A stretch of DNA of 64,000 bases, from assembly GCF_030362835.1 (NCBI RefSeq), contig NZ_JAUCGQ010000001.1:1777461-1841460 (forward strand), given 5' to 3'. Below, piece after piece: positions 52,778-62,475 of this stretch. This DNA is from Cellulomonas alba (GTDB lineage Bacteria > Actinomycetota > Actinomycetes > Actinomycetales > Cellulomonadaceae). Positions within the stretch are counted from its first letter, which is position 1, and the number at the start of each line of letters is the position of its first letter. The notes under the pieces were generated by a model. It saw nothing but the letters and a program-made list of their open reading frames with translations. It searched no databases and had not been told where the DNA came from. Position numbers and translations under genes: made by a program.

Positions 52778-54634
52778 TCACGGCGACGGGAAGGTGACGA
52801 GGAACGCCGGCCCCTGGAAGTCCGGCGTCACGGCGCCGCCCACGTCGTTCACCACGTGGTCGATCGTCCCCGCGTGGTTCAGCGAGATCGTCAGCACCGA
52901 GTGCAGCGTGACGCCCGGCCGGACCGGCACCTCGAAGCCGCTCGACGCGTGGAGCGTCGGGTCGACGTTCGTGTAGATGTACGCGCCCAGGCCCCAGGCC
53001 TCGTGCGTCTTCACGCCGTCGGCGACCTTGTACGCGGCGTACCCCGGCTTCGAGCCGTTCATCCACGCGGCCTGGTTCGGCGCGTCGTACGGGAGCTCGT
53101 TCTGGAAGAAGACCGTCTTCCCGCGCTCGCCGTTCCAGATGACGTTGTACTGCTGGTAGTGCTCGACGAACAGGCCGGTCGCCGTGACGTCGTTGCCGTT
53201 GACGACGACGCCGTTGCGGGCGGTGTTCACGGTCCAGCCCACGCCGGTGCCGTGGTCCGCGCGCCACGACCAGATGTCGTCGAGCACGGTGTTGTTCGTG
53301 TTGACCACGAGTGCCTGCGTCACCTTGCCGACGTGCTCGCCGCCGACGCGGAAGAACACGTCCTGCAGCGCGGTCGGGTTGGACGCGCTGCTGAGCAGGG
53401 GGTGCCGCAGCGTGCCGTCGAGCGTCGACAGGCCCGTGCCGAGCCGCAGCAGCGCGGGGCTGTTCTGCTCGCCGGCGTCGAAGATCAGGCCCGCGATGTC
53501 GATGCCCGGGACGTCGAGCGTCTGCATCGCGACGTTGCCGCGCGTCGGCGAGATCGTCGCGAGGCCGAGGCCCAGGACGACCGCGTTCGGGTGCGACACG
53601 GTGAGCGTCTTGTCGAGGCGGTAGACGCCGGGCGTGAACAGCAGGTTCTTGCCCGACATGAGCGCGCCGTTGAGGCGGCCCCAGCTGTCGCTCGGCTTCG
53701 CGACGTAGAACTTGTCGAGCGGGACCGAGCGGCCCGGCGTGTGGCCGTCCGCCCAGCTCGCGCCGCGGCTGTCCCGCTGCGCCGCCGGGACGAAGACCTG
53801 GTACTTCCCCTGGGCGTCGAGGTACAGGTACGGCCGCTCACGGGTGACGGGCGTCGTGTCGAGCGTCGTGTACGGCTGGCCGCCCGGCTGACCGAACGAG
53901 GTCGCCGGTGCTCCGACGACGCCCGAGAACACCTGGTTCCACACGCCGTTCGACCAGCCGTTGAGCGTCCCGTTCTTGACGAGGAACTGCTGCTGGCTGC
54001 CGCTGACGACGTTGCCGGAGAACGTCGAGTCGGAGATGAAGCCGCCGCTCGCGTACTGGGGGCCCCCCGAGCAGTAGTCCATGAGCGACGAGTTGCCGTT
54101 CACCGCGACGCGACGCATCGGCGCGGCCTGCGAGACGGCCCAGAACTCCGTCGCGGTCTGGCAGCCCTCGCCGCCGGCCACGTTGATCGTGAGGTTCTCG
54201 AGGGAGCGCCAGAAGTTGACGAGGGCGGTGCACCCGTCGTCGAAGCACTGGTTGAACACCTGGACCGCGCCGTTGATGACGACGTCGCCCGGGTCCTGCC
54301 CGAGGCCCGCCACCTCCGTGTAGTACCCGACCTGGAAGCGCAGCGGGTTCGCGGCCGAGCCGTACGTGCCCGGCTTGAAGAGGATCGCGTAGCGGGCGTC
54401 CCCGAACTGGCTCGGGACCTGCTGGTTCGCGATCGCGTCGACCTTCGCCTGGATCTGGTCCTGCGGCATGGAGGGGTCGAGGACGATCACGTTCGGACCG
54501 AGGTCGGCGCCGGGTGCGCCGTTCCCGGGACCGTGCGCGGAGGCCGGTCCGGTGACGGCGAGCGTCCCGGCGACGGCGAGCACGGCCACGGCAGCGACCC
54601 GTCCACGGGCATGGCGAAGCAACGAGGGAATCAC
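52778..54634 (-). CDS. secreted right-handed beta-helix protein (annotated in actinobacteria as adenylyl cyclase)
   Basis: The 618-residue protein has a signal peptide (SLLRHARGRVAAVAVLAVAG...GPASA-H). The mature chain is a pectate-lyase-like parallel beta-helix in two halves, with repeated short strands and Asn ladders (VFNQCFDDGCTALVNF, VVNTNNTVLDDIWSW, GVVVNGNDVTATGLF). Relatives are often labelled adenylyl cyclase or coagulation factor 5/8 type; the fold favours a polysaccharide-binding or -cleaving enzyme. GTG at 54634 has AAAGG eight bases upstream. It has the best promoter of the window and its own terminator, so it is likely well expressed and controlled. Confidence 0.85.
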   Translation of the reverse strand: MIPSLLRHARGRVAAVAVLAVAGTLAVTGPASAHGPGNGAPGADLGPNVIVLDPSMPQDQIQAKVDAIANQQVPSQFGDARYAILFKPGTYGSAANPLRFQVGYYTEVAGLGQDPGDVVINGAVQVFNQCFDDGCTALVNFWRSLENLTINVAGGEGCQTATEFWAVSQAAPMRRVAVNGNSSLMDYCSGGPQYASGGFISDSTFSGNVVSGSQQQFLVKNGTLNGWSNGVWNQVFSGVVGAPATSFGQPGGQPYTTLDTTPVTRERPYLYLDAQGKYQVFVPAAQRDSRGASWADGHTPGRSVPLDKFYVAKPSDSWGRLNGALMSGKNLLFTPGVYRLDKTLTVSHPNAVVLGLGLATISPTRGNVAMQTLDVPGIDIAGLIFDAGEQNSPALLRLGTGLSTLDGTLRHPLLSSASNPTALQDVFFRVGGEHVGKVTQALVVNTNNTVLDDIWSWRADHGTGVGWTVNTARNGVVVNGNDVTATGLFVEHYQQYNVIWNGERGKTVFFQNELPYDAPNQAAWMNGSKPGYAAYKVADGVKTHEAWGLGAYIYTNVDPTLHASSGFEVPVRPGVTLHSVLTISLNHAGTIDHVVNDVGGAVTPDFQGPAFLVTFPSP

Positions 54635-54743
54635 TCGGGGAACCTTTCTCCGCACGAATCCAGACGCCGGCCGACGGCGCTCCACGACCGCGGAGGGCGC
54701 CGCCGTTGGCGCCAGAAAACGGGCATTCCGCCCGGTGCCTGCC

Positions 54744-54789
54744 AACGTAGCCGCCGCCGGGCGCGTGTCAACCCTTACCGCGTTGTAAG
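54744..54789 (-). promoter_or_regulatory. consensus promoter and operator of the beta-helix gene
   Basis: On the minus strand a perfect -35 TTGACA (54771-54766) and a good -10 TACGTT (54749-54744) are 16 bp apart. Just upstream of the -35 lies the dyad CTTAC-N6-GTAAG (54774-54789). Further upstream (about 54802-54825) TATCGAAACGCTGCCA resembles part of a LacI-family operator. Carbohydrate-dependent control is a reasonable guess. Confidence 0.75.
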
Positions 54790-54867
54790 TGATGCCGACA
54801 TCGGTATCGAAACGCTGCCATGCCGATTTCGGCGGCCGCGCCACGTGGCGCCGCGCAGAATGACGGC

Positions 54868-55659
54868 GTGCCGCTCACCCTTTCGTCCGACGACGACGCC
54901 GCGCTCGTCGCCCGGCTGCGCGCCGCGGGGTGCGTCTGGGCCGAGGACGAGGCAGCCGTGCTGCGGGAGTCGGCGACGAGCGTCGCCGACCTCGACGACC
55001 TGGTCGCGAGGCGCGTGGCCGGGGAGCCGCTCGAGCTCGTCGTCGGGTGGGCCGAGCTGTGCGGGCTTCGCGTGGCGGTCACACCGGGCGTGTTCGTGCC
55101 GCGCCGGCGGAGCGAGCTGCTCGCGCTCGCGGCGGTCGCGGCCGCGCGGCCGGGAGACGTCGTGGTCGACCTCTGCTGCGGGTCCGGCGCGCTCGGGGCG
55201 GTCGTCGCCGCGCGGGTGCCCGGGGTCGAGGTGTGGGCAGTCGACGTGGAACCCGCCGCGGTGGCGTGCGCGCGGCAGAACCTCGTGGGCGTCGGCGGGC
55301 ACGCGCTGCTCGGGGACCTCGACGCGCCGTTGCCCGAACGGCTCGCCGGCCGGGTCGCGGTGATCGTCTGCAACGCGCCGTACGTGCCGACCGGCGACGT
55401 CCCGTTCCTCCCCGCCGAGGCGCGCCTGTTCGAGCCGCTCGTGACGCTCGACGGAGGCGCCGACGGGCTCGACGTGCAGCGCCGGGCCGCTGCAGTGGCG
55501 CCCCGGTGGCTCGCGCCCGGGGGGACGTTACTGATCGAGACGAGCGACCGGCAGGCGGCCGCCACGGTGGCGGCGTTCGAGGACGCGGGGCTCCGGGGCG
55601 TACGCGTGCTGGCGGACGACGAGCTCGAGGCGACCGTGGTCGTCGGCGTGCGCGGCTGA
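54868..55659 (+). CDS. putative protein N(5)-glutamine methyltransferase (PrmC-like)
   Basis: The 263-residue protein has the HemK/PrmC layout: a helical N-terminal domain with GEPLELVVGWAELCGLRV, the SAM motif VVDLCCGSGALGAVVA, and the catalytic CNAPYVP, in which NPPY is altered to NAPY. That change is usual in a second actinobacterial PrmC-like family whose substrate is uncertain, so this may not be the release-factor enzyme. GTG at 54868 has CAGAAT six bases upstream and no RBS, suggesting a leaderless transcript. It diverges from the beta-helix gene. Confidence 0.87.
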   Translation: MPLTLSSDDDAALVARLRAAGCVWAEDEAAVLRESATSVADLDDLVARRVAGEPLELVVGWAELCGLRVAVTPGVFVPRRRSELLALAAVAAARPGDVVVDLCCGSGALGAVVAARVPGVEVWAVDVEPAAVACARQNLVGVGGHALLGDLDAPLPERLAGRVAVIVCNAPYVPTGDVPFLPAEARLFEPLVTLDGGADGLDVQRRAAAVAPRWLAPGGTLLIETSDRQAAATVAAFEDAGLRGVRVLADDELEATVVVGVRG

Positions 55660-55701
55660 ACCGTCGCGTGCGGTCGCGCAGCCGGCCAGCGTGGCCGAGC
55701 G

Positions 55702-56397
55702 TCAGCCCAGCCGGCCGGCCGCGCCGCTCGTGGGTGTGAGCAGCGCCTCCGCCGCGGCGCGCGCGGTCGCGACGGCCGGAGCGTCCAGGCCGCACGCACG
55801 CAGGCACGTCGAGGCGATGGCGTGCGCGTCGGGACTCTCCTCGCCCGCCCGCCGCAGCGGGATCACGACCTCGACGAGCTGGATCAGCAACGCACCCAGG
55901 AGGTCCGCGCCGAGCGCGGCACGCACCGCCGGGGTGCCGGCCGCCGCGGCGAGCCGGCCGTACGTCTGCTGCAGCTCGAGGCGCGCCGCCCGGAACGCGT
56001 CGAAGCGCTCGCTGTCGACCTCGGGCAGCAGGTACAGCGTGCCGATGTTGTGCGGCGTCGCCGCGAGCGTGGCGACGTCCGCCTGCGCGAGCGCGTAGAG
56101 CGCGCCGGCGGGGCTCACCTCGTCCGGGACGCGCGCCTCGACCGTGCGCACGAACTCGAGGCTGGGCCGCACCGACGTCGTCAGCAGCTCGGCGAGGAGC
56201 TCGTCCTTACCCGCGAAGTGGTAATACAGCGACGCCTGCCTGATCCCGACCCGCTCGGCGATCTGGCGTGTCGAGGTCGCGGCGACCCCCTGCTCGACGA
56301 ACAACGCCGCCGCGGCGTCGAGGATCTGCTCGCGCCCGGTGCCGGCCAGCTCCGTCGGCGTCGCGCGCGGCCGGCCCGGACCCGGGCGCGCCGTCAC
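55702..56397 (-). CDS. TetR family regulator at the end of the carboxylase operon
   Basis: This 231-residue protein has an N-terminal HTH (STRQIAERVGIRQASLYYHFAGKDELL) and a helical ligand domain. Its GTG overlaps the allophanate hydrolase stop by four bases, so it is co-transcribed with the operon. It probably reports on the pathway substrate and controls the operon from a promoter beyond the right window edge. Confidence 0.92.
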   Translation of the reverse strand: MTARPGPGRPRATPTELAGTGREQILDAAAALFVEQGVAATSTRQIAERVGIRQASLYYHFAGKDELLAELLTTSVRPSLEFVRTVEARVPDEVSPAGALYALAQADVATLAATPHNIGTLYLLPEVDSERFDAFRAARLELQQTYGRLAAAAGTPAVRAALGADLLGALLIQLVEVVIPLRRAGEESPDAHAIASTCLRACGLDAPAVATARAAAEALLTPTSGAAGRLG

Positions 56398-58118
56398 CGA
56401 CGCGCCTCCACCGCCGGGGCGCCGGCCGCCAGGTACGCGCGCCAGCCACCGAACGCGGTGATGTCACGCGCACCCCGCACGGCGTACGGCTCCACGAGGA
56501 AGCCCGAGACCTCCGAGCCGTCGTCGAGCACGACGGTGCCGATCGTCATCGGCGCGCGGAGGCCGGCCACGAAGGCACCGTACCCGGCGGCCGGGAGCCG
56601 CCACACCTCGCCGACGACGGACCCGCCCGGCTCGTCGTCGTCGGGCGAGACCCGCAGCAGGCCGGGCTTCGGAGGCGTGGTGCCGAGCGCGGAGAGCCGG
56701 TAGAGCGGGGCCGTCCGCGCGTCCCGCACCCAGCTGCCACCGGCGGCGACGAGCTCGCGGTTGAGCGGCTGCCCGGCGAGGTGGGCACCGACGACGAAGA
56801 GCTCGAGCGTCACGTCGGCGGCCCTGTGCGCGAGCGCCGCCAGGACGTCGTCGCTGAACGCCGGCCCCGTGAGCATGACCCCGAAGGGGAGGCCCGCCAC
56901 GTGGCCGGCCGGCACCGCGAGCGCCGCCAGGTCCAGCAGGTTGGCGAAGTTGGTGAACCGGCCGAGCCTCGTGTTGACGGCCACGGGGTCGGCCGCGACC
57001 TCGTCGAGGGTCGGGTGCGAGGTCGTCGTGGGCGTGAGGAGCGCGAGCGTGCCCGCCAGCGCGTCGCGCGCCCGCGCCGCGAGGTGGTCGAGCCGCTCAC
57101 GATCGGCGAGGAGGTCCGCTGCCGAGGGCAGCGCACCCGCGAGCACGATGCGGGCGACGGTGGGGTCGAGGTCGCCGCCGATCTCGTCCCGGTGCGCCTC
57201 CAGGTGGGCGCCCACGGCGGCGTACCGCTCGGCCACGAACGCGCCGCCGTAGAGCAGCTCGGCGGCCTCGAGCAGCGGCTCGACGTCGACCTCGACGACC
57301 TCGAGGCCTGCGGCGGCGAACCGCTCGACCGCGGCGGCGAACGCCGCCCGCCAGCCGGGCGCGAGGTCGCCGAGCTGGTGCGGGAGCGGCACGGCGATGC
57401 GACCGCGCCCGCCGCCGGCGACCGGCGGCGCCGCGCTCGGGATGCGCGCCAGCGGGTCGAGGCCGTCCGGTCCCGCGAGCAGCTCGCTGACCCGCCGCGC
57501 GAGCCGGAGCTCGCGGGCGAACACGCTCACGCAGTCCAGGCCTCGGCAGGCGGGCACGACGCCCGTCGTCGGGAGAAGACCGCGCGTGGGCTTGACCCCG
57601 ACGATCCCGTTGAGCGCGGCCGGGACGCGCCCGGAGCCGGCGGTGTCCGTGCCGAGCGCGACGTCGACCATCCCGAGCGCGACCGCGACGGCCGACCCCG
57701 ACGACGAGCCGCCGGAGATCCGTGCGGGGTCCCACGCGTTGCGCACCGCGCCGTAGGGGCTGCGCGTGCCGACGAGGCCCGTCGCGAACTGGTCGAGGTT
57801 CGTCTTGCCCACGACCACCGCACCGAGCGCCCGGAGGCGCGCGACGACGGTGGCGTCCCGCGCGGGGCGGTAGGCGTACGTCGGTGCACCCGCCGTGGTC
57901 GGCAGGCCGGCCACGTCGATGTTGTCCTTCACCGCCGCGACGAGCCCCGCGAGCGGCAGGTCCGCCCCGCCCGCGACGCGCTCGTCGACCGCGGCGGCCT
58001 CCCGCAGGGCGTCGTCCTCGGAGCGGAGGGCGATCCAGACCTCCGGGCGCTCGGCCAAACGGATCCGCGCGTACGCCGCACGGACGCGGTCGCTCGACGC
58101 GAGGTGGGCGGCGGTCAT
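56394..58118 (-). CDS. atzF: allophanate hydrolase
   Basis: This 574-residue enzyme has an amidase-signature domain with the Ser-cisSer-Lys triad: Lys in LVAAVKDNIDVAG, Ser in RISGGSSSGSAVAVA and the nucleophile Ser in GTDTAGSGRVPAALN. A C-terminal domain of about 125 residues typical of AtzF follows (FVVGAHLAGQPLN, ARDITAFGGWRAYL). It hydrolyses allophanate to ammonia and CO2. It overlaps the carboxylase gene by four bases. Confidence 0.94.
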   Translation of the reverse strand: MTAAHLASSDRVRAAYARIRLAERPEVWIALRSEDDALREAAAVDERVAGGADLPLAGLVAAVKDNIDVAGLPTTAGAPTYAYRPARDATVVARLRALGAVVVGKTNLDQFATGLVGTRSPYGAVRNAWDPARISGGSSSGSAVAVALGMVDVALGTDTAGSGRVPAALNGIVGVKPTRGLLPTTGVVPACRGLDCVSVFARELRLARRVSELLAGPDGLDPLARIPSAAPPVAGGGRGRIAVPLPHQLGDLAPGWRAAFAAAVERFAAAGLEVVEVDVEPLLEAAELLYGGAFVAERYAAVGAHLEAHRDEIGGDLDPTVARIVLAGALPSAADLLADRERLDHLAARARDALAGTLALLTPTTTSHPTLDEVAADPVAVNTRLGRFTNFANLLDLAALAVPAGHVAGLPFGVMLTGPAFSDDVLAALAHRAADVTLELFVVGAHLAGQPLNRELVAAGGSWVRDARTAPLYRLSALGTTPPKPGLLRVSPDDDEPGGSVVGEVWRLPAAGYGAFVAGLRAPMTIGTVVLDDGSEVSGFLVEPYAVRGARDITAFGGWRAYLAAGAPAVEARR

Positions 58119-61100
58119 CGGGCCGCGCCGATCGCCGCGAGGACCTGGCCGGGTCCCACCTGCTCGCCGGGGCGCACGTAGACCTCGAGCACGACGCCGT
58201 CGTGCGGCGAGTCGACGCGCGCCTCCATCTTCATCGCCTCGACGGACAGGATGCGGTCCCCCGTCGCCACCAGGTCGCCGGGCTCGACCGCGAGCTGCCA
58301 CACCGTCGAGGTGAACGGCGCCACGACCGGCGCCGAGCCGGCCGGGAGCTCGACGTCGGCCGCGGGCGCGGCGGCGGGCTCGTGCACGCGGTCGAACTCG
58401 CCGGCGGCGCGCCACCGGTCCTTCTCGGCCGCGAACGCGGTGGCCTGCCGTTCCCGGAACTCGGCGATCGAGCCGGCGTGCGCCTCGAGGAACGCCTCGT
58501 GCTCCGCGATCGAGAACGTGCCGTCCGTCGTCTCGGGCGTGAACCGGCCCGCGTCCGTCTCGGCGCGCAGCTCGAGCAGCTCGTCGGCGCTCACGGGGTA
58601 CCACTCGATCCGGTCGAAGAACCGCAGCGACCACGGGTGCTCCGCGAACGGCCCCGAGCGGCGGAACCGGTTCCAGATCTGCGTGGTGCGCCCGACGAAC
58701 TGGTACCCGCCAGGGCCCTCCATGCCGTAGATGCAGAGGTAGGCGCCGCCGATGCCGACCGAGTTCTCCGCGGTCCACGTGCGGGCCGGGTTGTACTTCG
58801 TCGTCACGAGCCGGTGGCGCGGGTCGAGCGGCGTCGCGACGGGCGCGCCGAGGTACACGTCGCCGAGGCCGAGCACGAGGTACGACGCGTCGAAGACCGT
58901 GCGCTGCACGTCGTCGACCGTGTCGAGCCCGTTGATGCGCCGGATGAACTCGATGTTCGACGGCGTCCACGGCGCGTCGTCGCGGACGCCCGCCATGTAC
59001 CGCTCGATCGCGAGCCGCGTCGCGGGGTCGTCCCACGAGAGCGGCAGGCGCACGGTGCGCGAGGGGACGACGAGCTCGTGCGTCGGCGGCACCTCGTCCT
59101 CGAGCTCGCGCAGGAGGCGTGCCATGTCCGAGGCGCGCAGCACGCGGGCGTCGGTGTGGACCTGGAGCGACCGGATGCCGGGCGTCACGTCGAGCACGCC
59201 GGGGACCGCCTGGTCGACGAGCAGCCGCTGGAGCGCGTGGACCCGCATGCGCAGGCCGAGGTCGAGCGTCATCGGCCCGTACTCGACGAGCACGTTGTCG
59301 TCGCCGTCGCGGCGGTACGTCACCGCCGGCCGCGTGTCGTCGGCGTCGAGCCGGCCGAGCACGCCGTCGTCGCCGTCGCCGCCGGCGGACCGGACGAGGG
59401 GCGTCGCGCACGCCAGCGCGCGGGCGGCGGCGACCTCCTCGCGCACGCGCACGAACTGGACCGTGTCACCCGGCCGCAGCTGGCCGAGCTTCCACAGGTC
59501 GCCGCTCGCCACGACGGCCGGGCACACGAAGCCGCCGAGCGACGGGCCGTCCGGGCCGAGCAGGATCGGCGTGTCGCCCGTGAAGTCGATCGCCCCCACG
59601 GCGTACGGGGTGTCGTGGATGTTCGACGGGTGCAGGCCGGCCTCGCCGCCGTCGGCGCGCGCCCACGCGGGCTTCGGTCCGACGAGCCGGATGCCCGTGC
59701 GCGCCGAGTTGTGGTGCACCTCGTAGCTCGTCGCGTAGAGCTCGTCGAGGTCGGCGCGCGTGAAGAACTCCGGCGCGGCGTGCGGACCCTCGACGACCGC
59801 CACCTGCCAGGCGTGCGTGAACGCGGGCCGGCGCTCGGGCGGGGTCGGGCCGCCGAGCCGACCCATCACCTGGTCGGCCGCGAAGGCAGGGTGGGGTGCG
59901 CTCGCGTCGGGCTCTCCCGGCCGCAGCACGTCGCCGGCGACGAGGGCGCGGCCGGCGTGGCCCCCGAACGCGCCGAGCGTGAACGTCGACGCGCTGCCGA
60001 GGTACGTGGGGACGTCGAGCCCGCCGCGCACCGCGACGTACACCCGCAGGCCCGGGCCGTCGACCGCCCCGATCGCCAGCGTGCCGCCCGCCGGGACCTC
60101 GACCGGCTCCCACTGCGGCACCGCGAGCCCGTCCACGAGCACGTCGGTCGGCGCGCCGGTCACGCAGACCACGGACGCGACCGAGAACCGCAGCGTCGGG
60201 CCCGTCGCCGTGACCTCGAGGCCCGGCGCGCCGGGCGGGTTCCCGACCGCGAGGTTCGCCTCTGCGAACGACAGCGCGTCGAACGGGCCGCTCGGCGGGA
60301 CCCCGACCTGCCAGTAGCCCAGCCGGCCGGGCAGGTCCTGCACGGTGGTCAGCGCGCCGGGTGCGAGCACGTCGATGCGTGGCTGCGGGTCGTCGGTGGT
60401 GTCGAGCGTCGACGTCGAGTGCACCGCGGCGCGCAGCTCGAGCTCGTCGACGAGGGAGCGCAGCAGGCCGAGGTTGGTGACGATGCCGTCGACCTGGCTC
60501 GCGTCGAGCGCCTCGCCGAGCAGGTCGAGCGCGTCGTGGCGCGTCGGCCCCGTCGCGATGACCTTGGCGAGCATCGGGTCGTACCACGCGGACACCTCGG
60601 TCCCCGTCTCGACCCAGCCGTCCACGCGCACGTCCGTGATCGCGGGCGCGCCGTCGCCCGGGAACACGGCCCGCGTGACCAGGCCGGACGACGGGAGCGA
60701 GCCCTTCGCCGGGTCCTCGGCGTAGACGCGGGCCTCGACCGCGAAACCGCACGGGCTCGGGTCCCGCTCGAACAGCGCCGGGTCCAGCCCCGCGGCACCG
60801 TCCCGCGCGAGGGTGAGCATGAGCGCCACCAGGTCGACGCCGTAGACCTGCTCGGTGACGGGGTGCTCGACCTGCAGCCGCGTGTTCACCTCGAGGAACG
60901 ACGCCTCCTCGCGGACCGGGTCGTAGACGAACTCGACGGTGCCCGCGCTGCGGTAGCGCTCGGCCGCTGCCAGCGCCCGCGCCGACTCGTGCAGGCGCGC
61001 GCGCACGTGGTCCGGCAGCGCGGGTGCCGGCGCCTCCTCGATGACCTTCTGGTTGCGCCGCTGCAGCGAGCAGTCGCGGTCGCCGACCACGGCGACGCGG

Positions 61101-61756
61101 CCCTCCCCGTCGCCGAACAGCTGGACCTCGACATGCCGCGCCGGGCGGACGAGCCGCTCGAGGAAGACGCCGGCCGAGCCGAAGTTCGCGGCCGCGAGCG
61201 CCGCGACGGCCGCGAACGCCTCGCGCACCTCGTCCACCGTGGCGCAGGCCTTCATGCCGATGCCGCCACCGCCGCCGGTGGCCTTCACCATCACCGGGAG
61301 GCCGATCCGCTCGGCCTCCGCGACGGCCTCGTCCACGTCCCGGAGCAGCGCCGTCCCGGCGAGCATCGGCACCCCGGCGGCGCGCGCGAGCTCGCGTGCG
61401 GTGTGCTTCTCGCCGAACCGGACGATCTGCTCCGGGGTCGGCCCGACGAACGCGATGCCCGCGGCCTCGACCGCGCGGGCGAAGTCGACGTTCTCCGAGA
61501 GGAAGCCGTAGCCCGGGTGGATCGCGCCCACGCCGTGGGCGAGCGCGGCCTCCACGATCGCGTCGCCGCGGAGGTACGACTCGCGCGCGGGCGAGGGCCC
61601 GAGCCGGACCGCGACGTCCGCCTCCCGGACGTGCGGCGCGGCCCGGTCCGCGTCCGAGAACACCGCGACGGTCCGCATGCCGAGGGCGTGCGCCGTGCGC
61701 TGGATGCGGCGGGCGATCTCGCCGCGGTTCGCGACGAGGATCGTGTCGAAGCTCAT
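58115..61756 (-). CDS. urea/guanidine carboxylase (biotin-dependent)
   Basis: The 1213-residue enzyme contains, in order, a biotin carboxylase (residues 1-450; ATP loop KATGGGGGIGMKA). It then has a carboxyltransferase made of KipA-like (about 470-790) and KipI-like (about 800-1080) halves, and a biotinyl domain with the biotin Lys in EAMKMEARVDS near the end. Family members were named urea carboxylase. Those encoded with two DUF1989 proteins are reported to carboxylate guanidine instead. ATG at 61756 overlaps the preceding gene by four bases. Confidence 0.94.
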   Translation of the reverse strand: MSFDTILVANRGEIARRIQRTAHALGMRTVAVFSDADRAAPHVREADVAVRLGPSPARESYLRGDAIVEAALAHGVGAIHPGYGFLSENVDFARAVEAAGIAFVGPTPEQIVRFGEKHTARELARAAGVPMLAGTALLRDVDEAVAEAERIGLPVMVKATGGGGGIGMKACATVDEVREAFAAVAALAAANFGSAGVFLERLVRPARHVEVQLFGDGEGRVAVVGDRDCSLQRRNQKVIEEAPAPALPDHVRARLHESARALAAAERYRSAGTVEFVYDPVREEASFLEVNTRLQVEHPVTEQVYGVDLVALMLTLARDGAAGLDPALFERDPSPCGFAVEARVYAEDPAKGSLPSSGLVTRAVFPGDGAPAITDVRVDGWVETGTEVSAWYDPMLAKVIATGPTRHDALDLLGEALDASQVDGIVTNLGLLRSLVDELELRAAVHSTSTLDTTDDPQPRIDVLAPGALTTVQDLPGRLGYWQVGVPPSGPFDALSFAEANLAVGNPPGAPGLEVTATGPTLRFSVASVVCVTGAPTDVLVDGLAVPQWEPVEVPAGGTLAIGAVDGPGLRVYVAVRGGLDVPTYLGSASTFTLGAFGGHAGRALVAGDVLRPGEPDASAPHPAFAADQVMGRLGGPTPPERRPAFTHAWQVAVVEGPHAAPEFFTRADLDELYATSYEVHHNSARTGIRLVGPKPAWARADGGEAGLHPSNIHDTPYAVGAIDFTGDTPILLGPDGPSLGGFVCPAVVASGDLWKLGQLRPGDTVQFVRVREEVAAARALACATPLVRSAGGDGDDGVLGRLDADDTRPAVTYRRDGDDNVLVEYGPMTLDLGLRMRVHALQRLLVDQAVPGVLDVTPGIRSLQVHTDARVLRASDMARLLRELEDEVPPTHELVVPSRTVRLPLSWDDPATRLAIERYMAGVRDDAPWTPSNIEFIRRINGLDTVDDVQRTVFDASYLVLGLGDVYLGAPVATPLDPRHRLVTTKYNPARTWTAENSVGIGGAYLCIYGMEGPGGYQFVGRTTQIWNRFRRSGPFAEHPWSLRFFDRIEWYPVSADELLELRAETDAGRFTPETTDGTFSIAEHEAFLEAHAGSIAEFRERQATAFAAEKDRWRAAGEFDRVHEPAAAPAADVELPAGSAPVVAPFTSTVWQLAVEPGDLVATGDRILSVEAMKMEARVDSPHDGVVLEVYVRPGEQVGPGQVLAAIGAAR

Positions 61757-62475
61757 GCGTGGTCCCTCGTGACGATCATGCGCAGCGGCGTCGGGTTGAA
61801 GTCGTTGCACGGGTTGTTCATCTGCGGGCAGTTCGAGACGACGACGAGCACGTCCCGCTCGGCCCGGAAGGCGACGCGGCGCCCCGGCCCGGACATCCCG
61901 TCGACGATGCCCAGCGAGCCGTCGGCCTCGACCGGCACGTTCATGAACCAGTTGAGGTTCGAGACGAGGTCGCGCACGCCGAGCCCGTGCCGCGCCCCCT
62001 CGGTGAGGAAGTTCTCCCGGCACGCGTGCTGGTACGCGACGTGCTGGCCGTAGCGCAGCGTGTTCGACTCCTTGGAGCACGCGCCGCCGATCGTGTCCTG
62101 CCGGTCGACCTCGTTCGCGACGACGGTCGCCATCGGCCGGCCGAGGTTCGAGCGCAGCACCGTCCCCGTGCGGACGTAGACGTTGCCCTGCCACGCGACG
62201 GTGTCCGGCACCGAGTACCGCTCGGCGGTGTCGTGCGCGTCGAAGAGCAGGCAGTCGGCCGACTGGTTGCCGCCCACGTCCACGATCGTCAGCACGTCGC
62301 CTGCCCGGACGACCGCCGACCACGACGCGTTCGGCTCGACGCGCTCGTCGAGCACGATCCGGCCCGGCACGAGCGGCCCGGACCAGTCGAGCGCGGTGCC
62401 GGGCGCGAAGGTCGCGCCGACCGGGACGGTCGTCCGCGGCGGCAGCGGCCGGGGGGTCGTCGTCAGCCTGCTCAC
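61753..62475 (-). CDS. DUF1989 protein UAAP2 (carboxyguanidine deiminase subunit)
   Basis: The 240-residue DUF1989 protein shows the family blocks VRAGDVLTIVDVGGNQSADCLLFDAHD (shortened here in mature fold), CSKESNTLRYG and the zinc-site region NPCNDFNPTPL. DUF1989 pairs were called urea amidolyase-associated proteins. They are now known as the two subunits of carboxyguanidine deiminase, which makes allophanate. GTG at 62475 overlaps the partner gene by four bases. Confidence 0.9.
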   Translation of the reverse strand: MSRLTTTPRPLPPRTTVPVGATFAPGTALDWSGPLVPGRIVLDERVEPNASWSAVVRAGDVLTIVDVGGNQSADCLLFDAHDTAERYSVPDTVAWQGNVYVRTGTVLRSNLGRPMATVVANEVDRQDTIGGACSKESNTLRYGQHVAYQHACRENFLTEGARHGLGVRDLVSNLNWFMNVPVEADGSLGIVDGMSGPGRRVAFRAERDVLVVVSNCPQMNNPCNDFNPTPLRMIVTRDHA

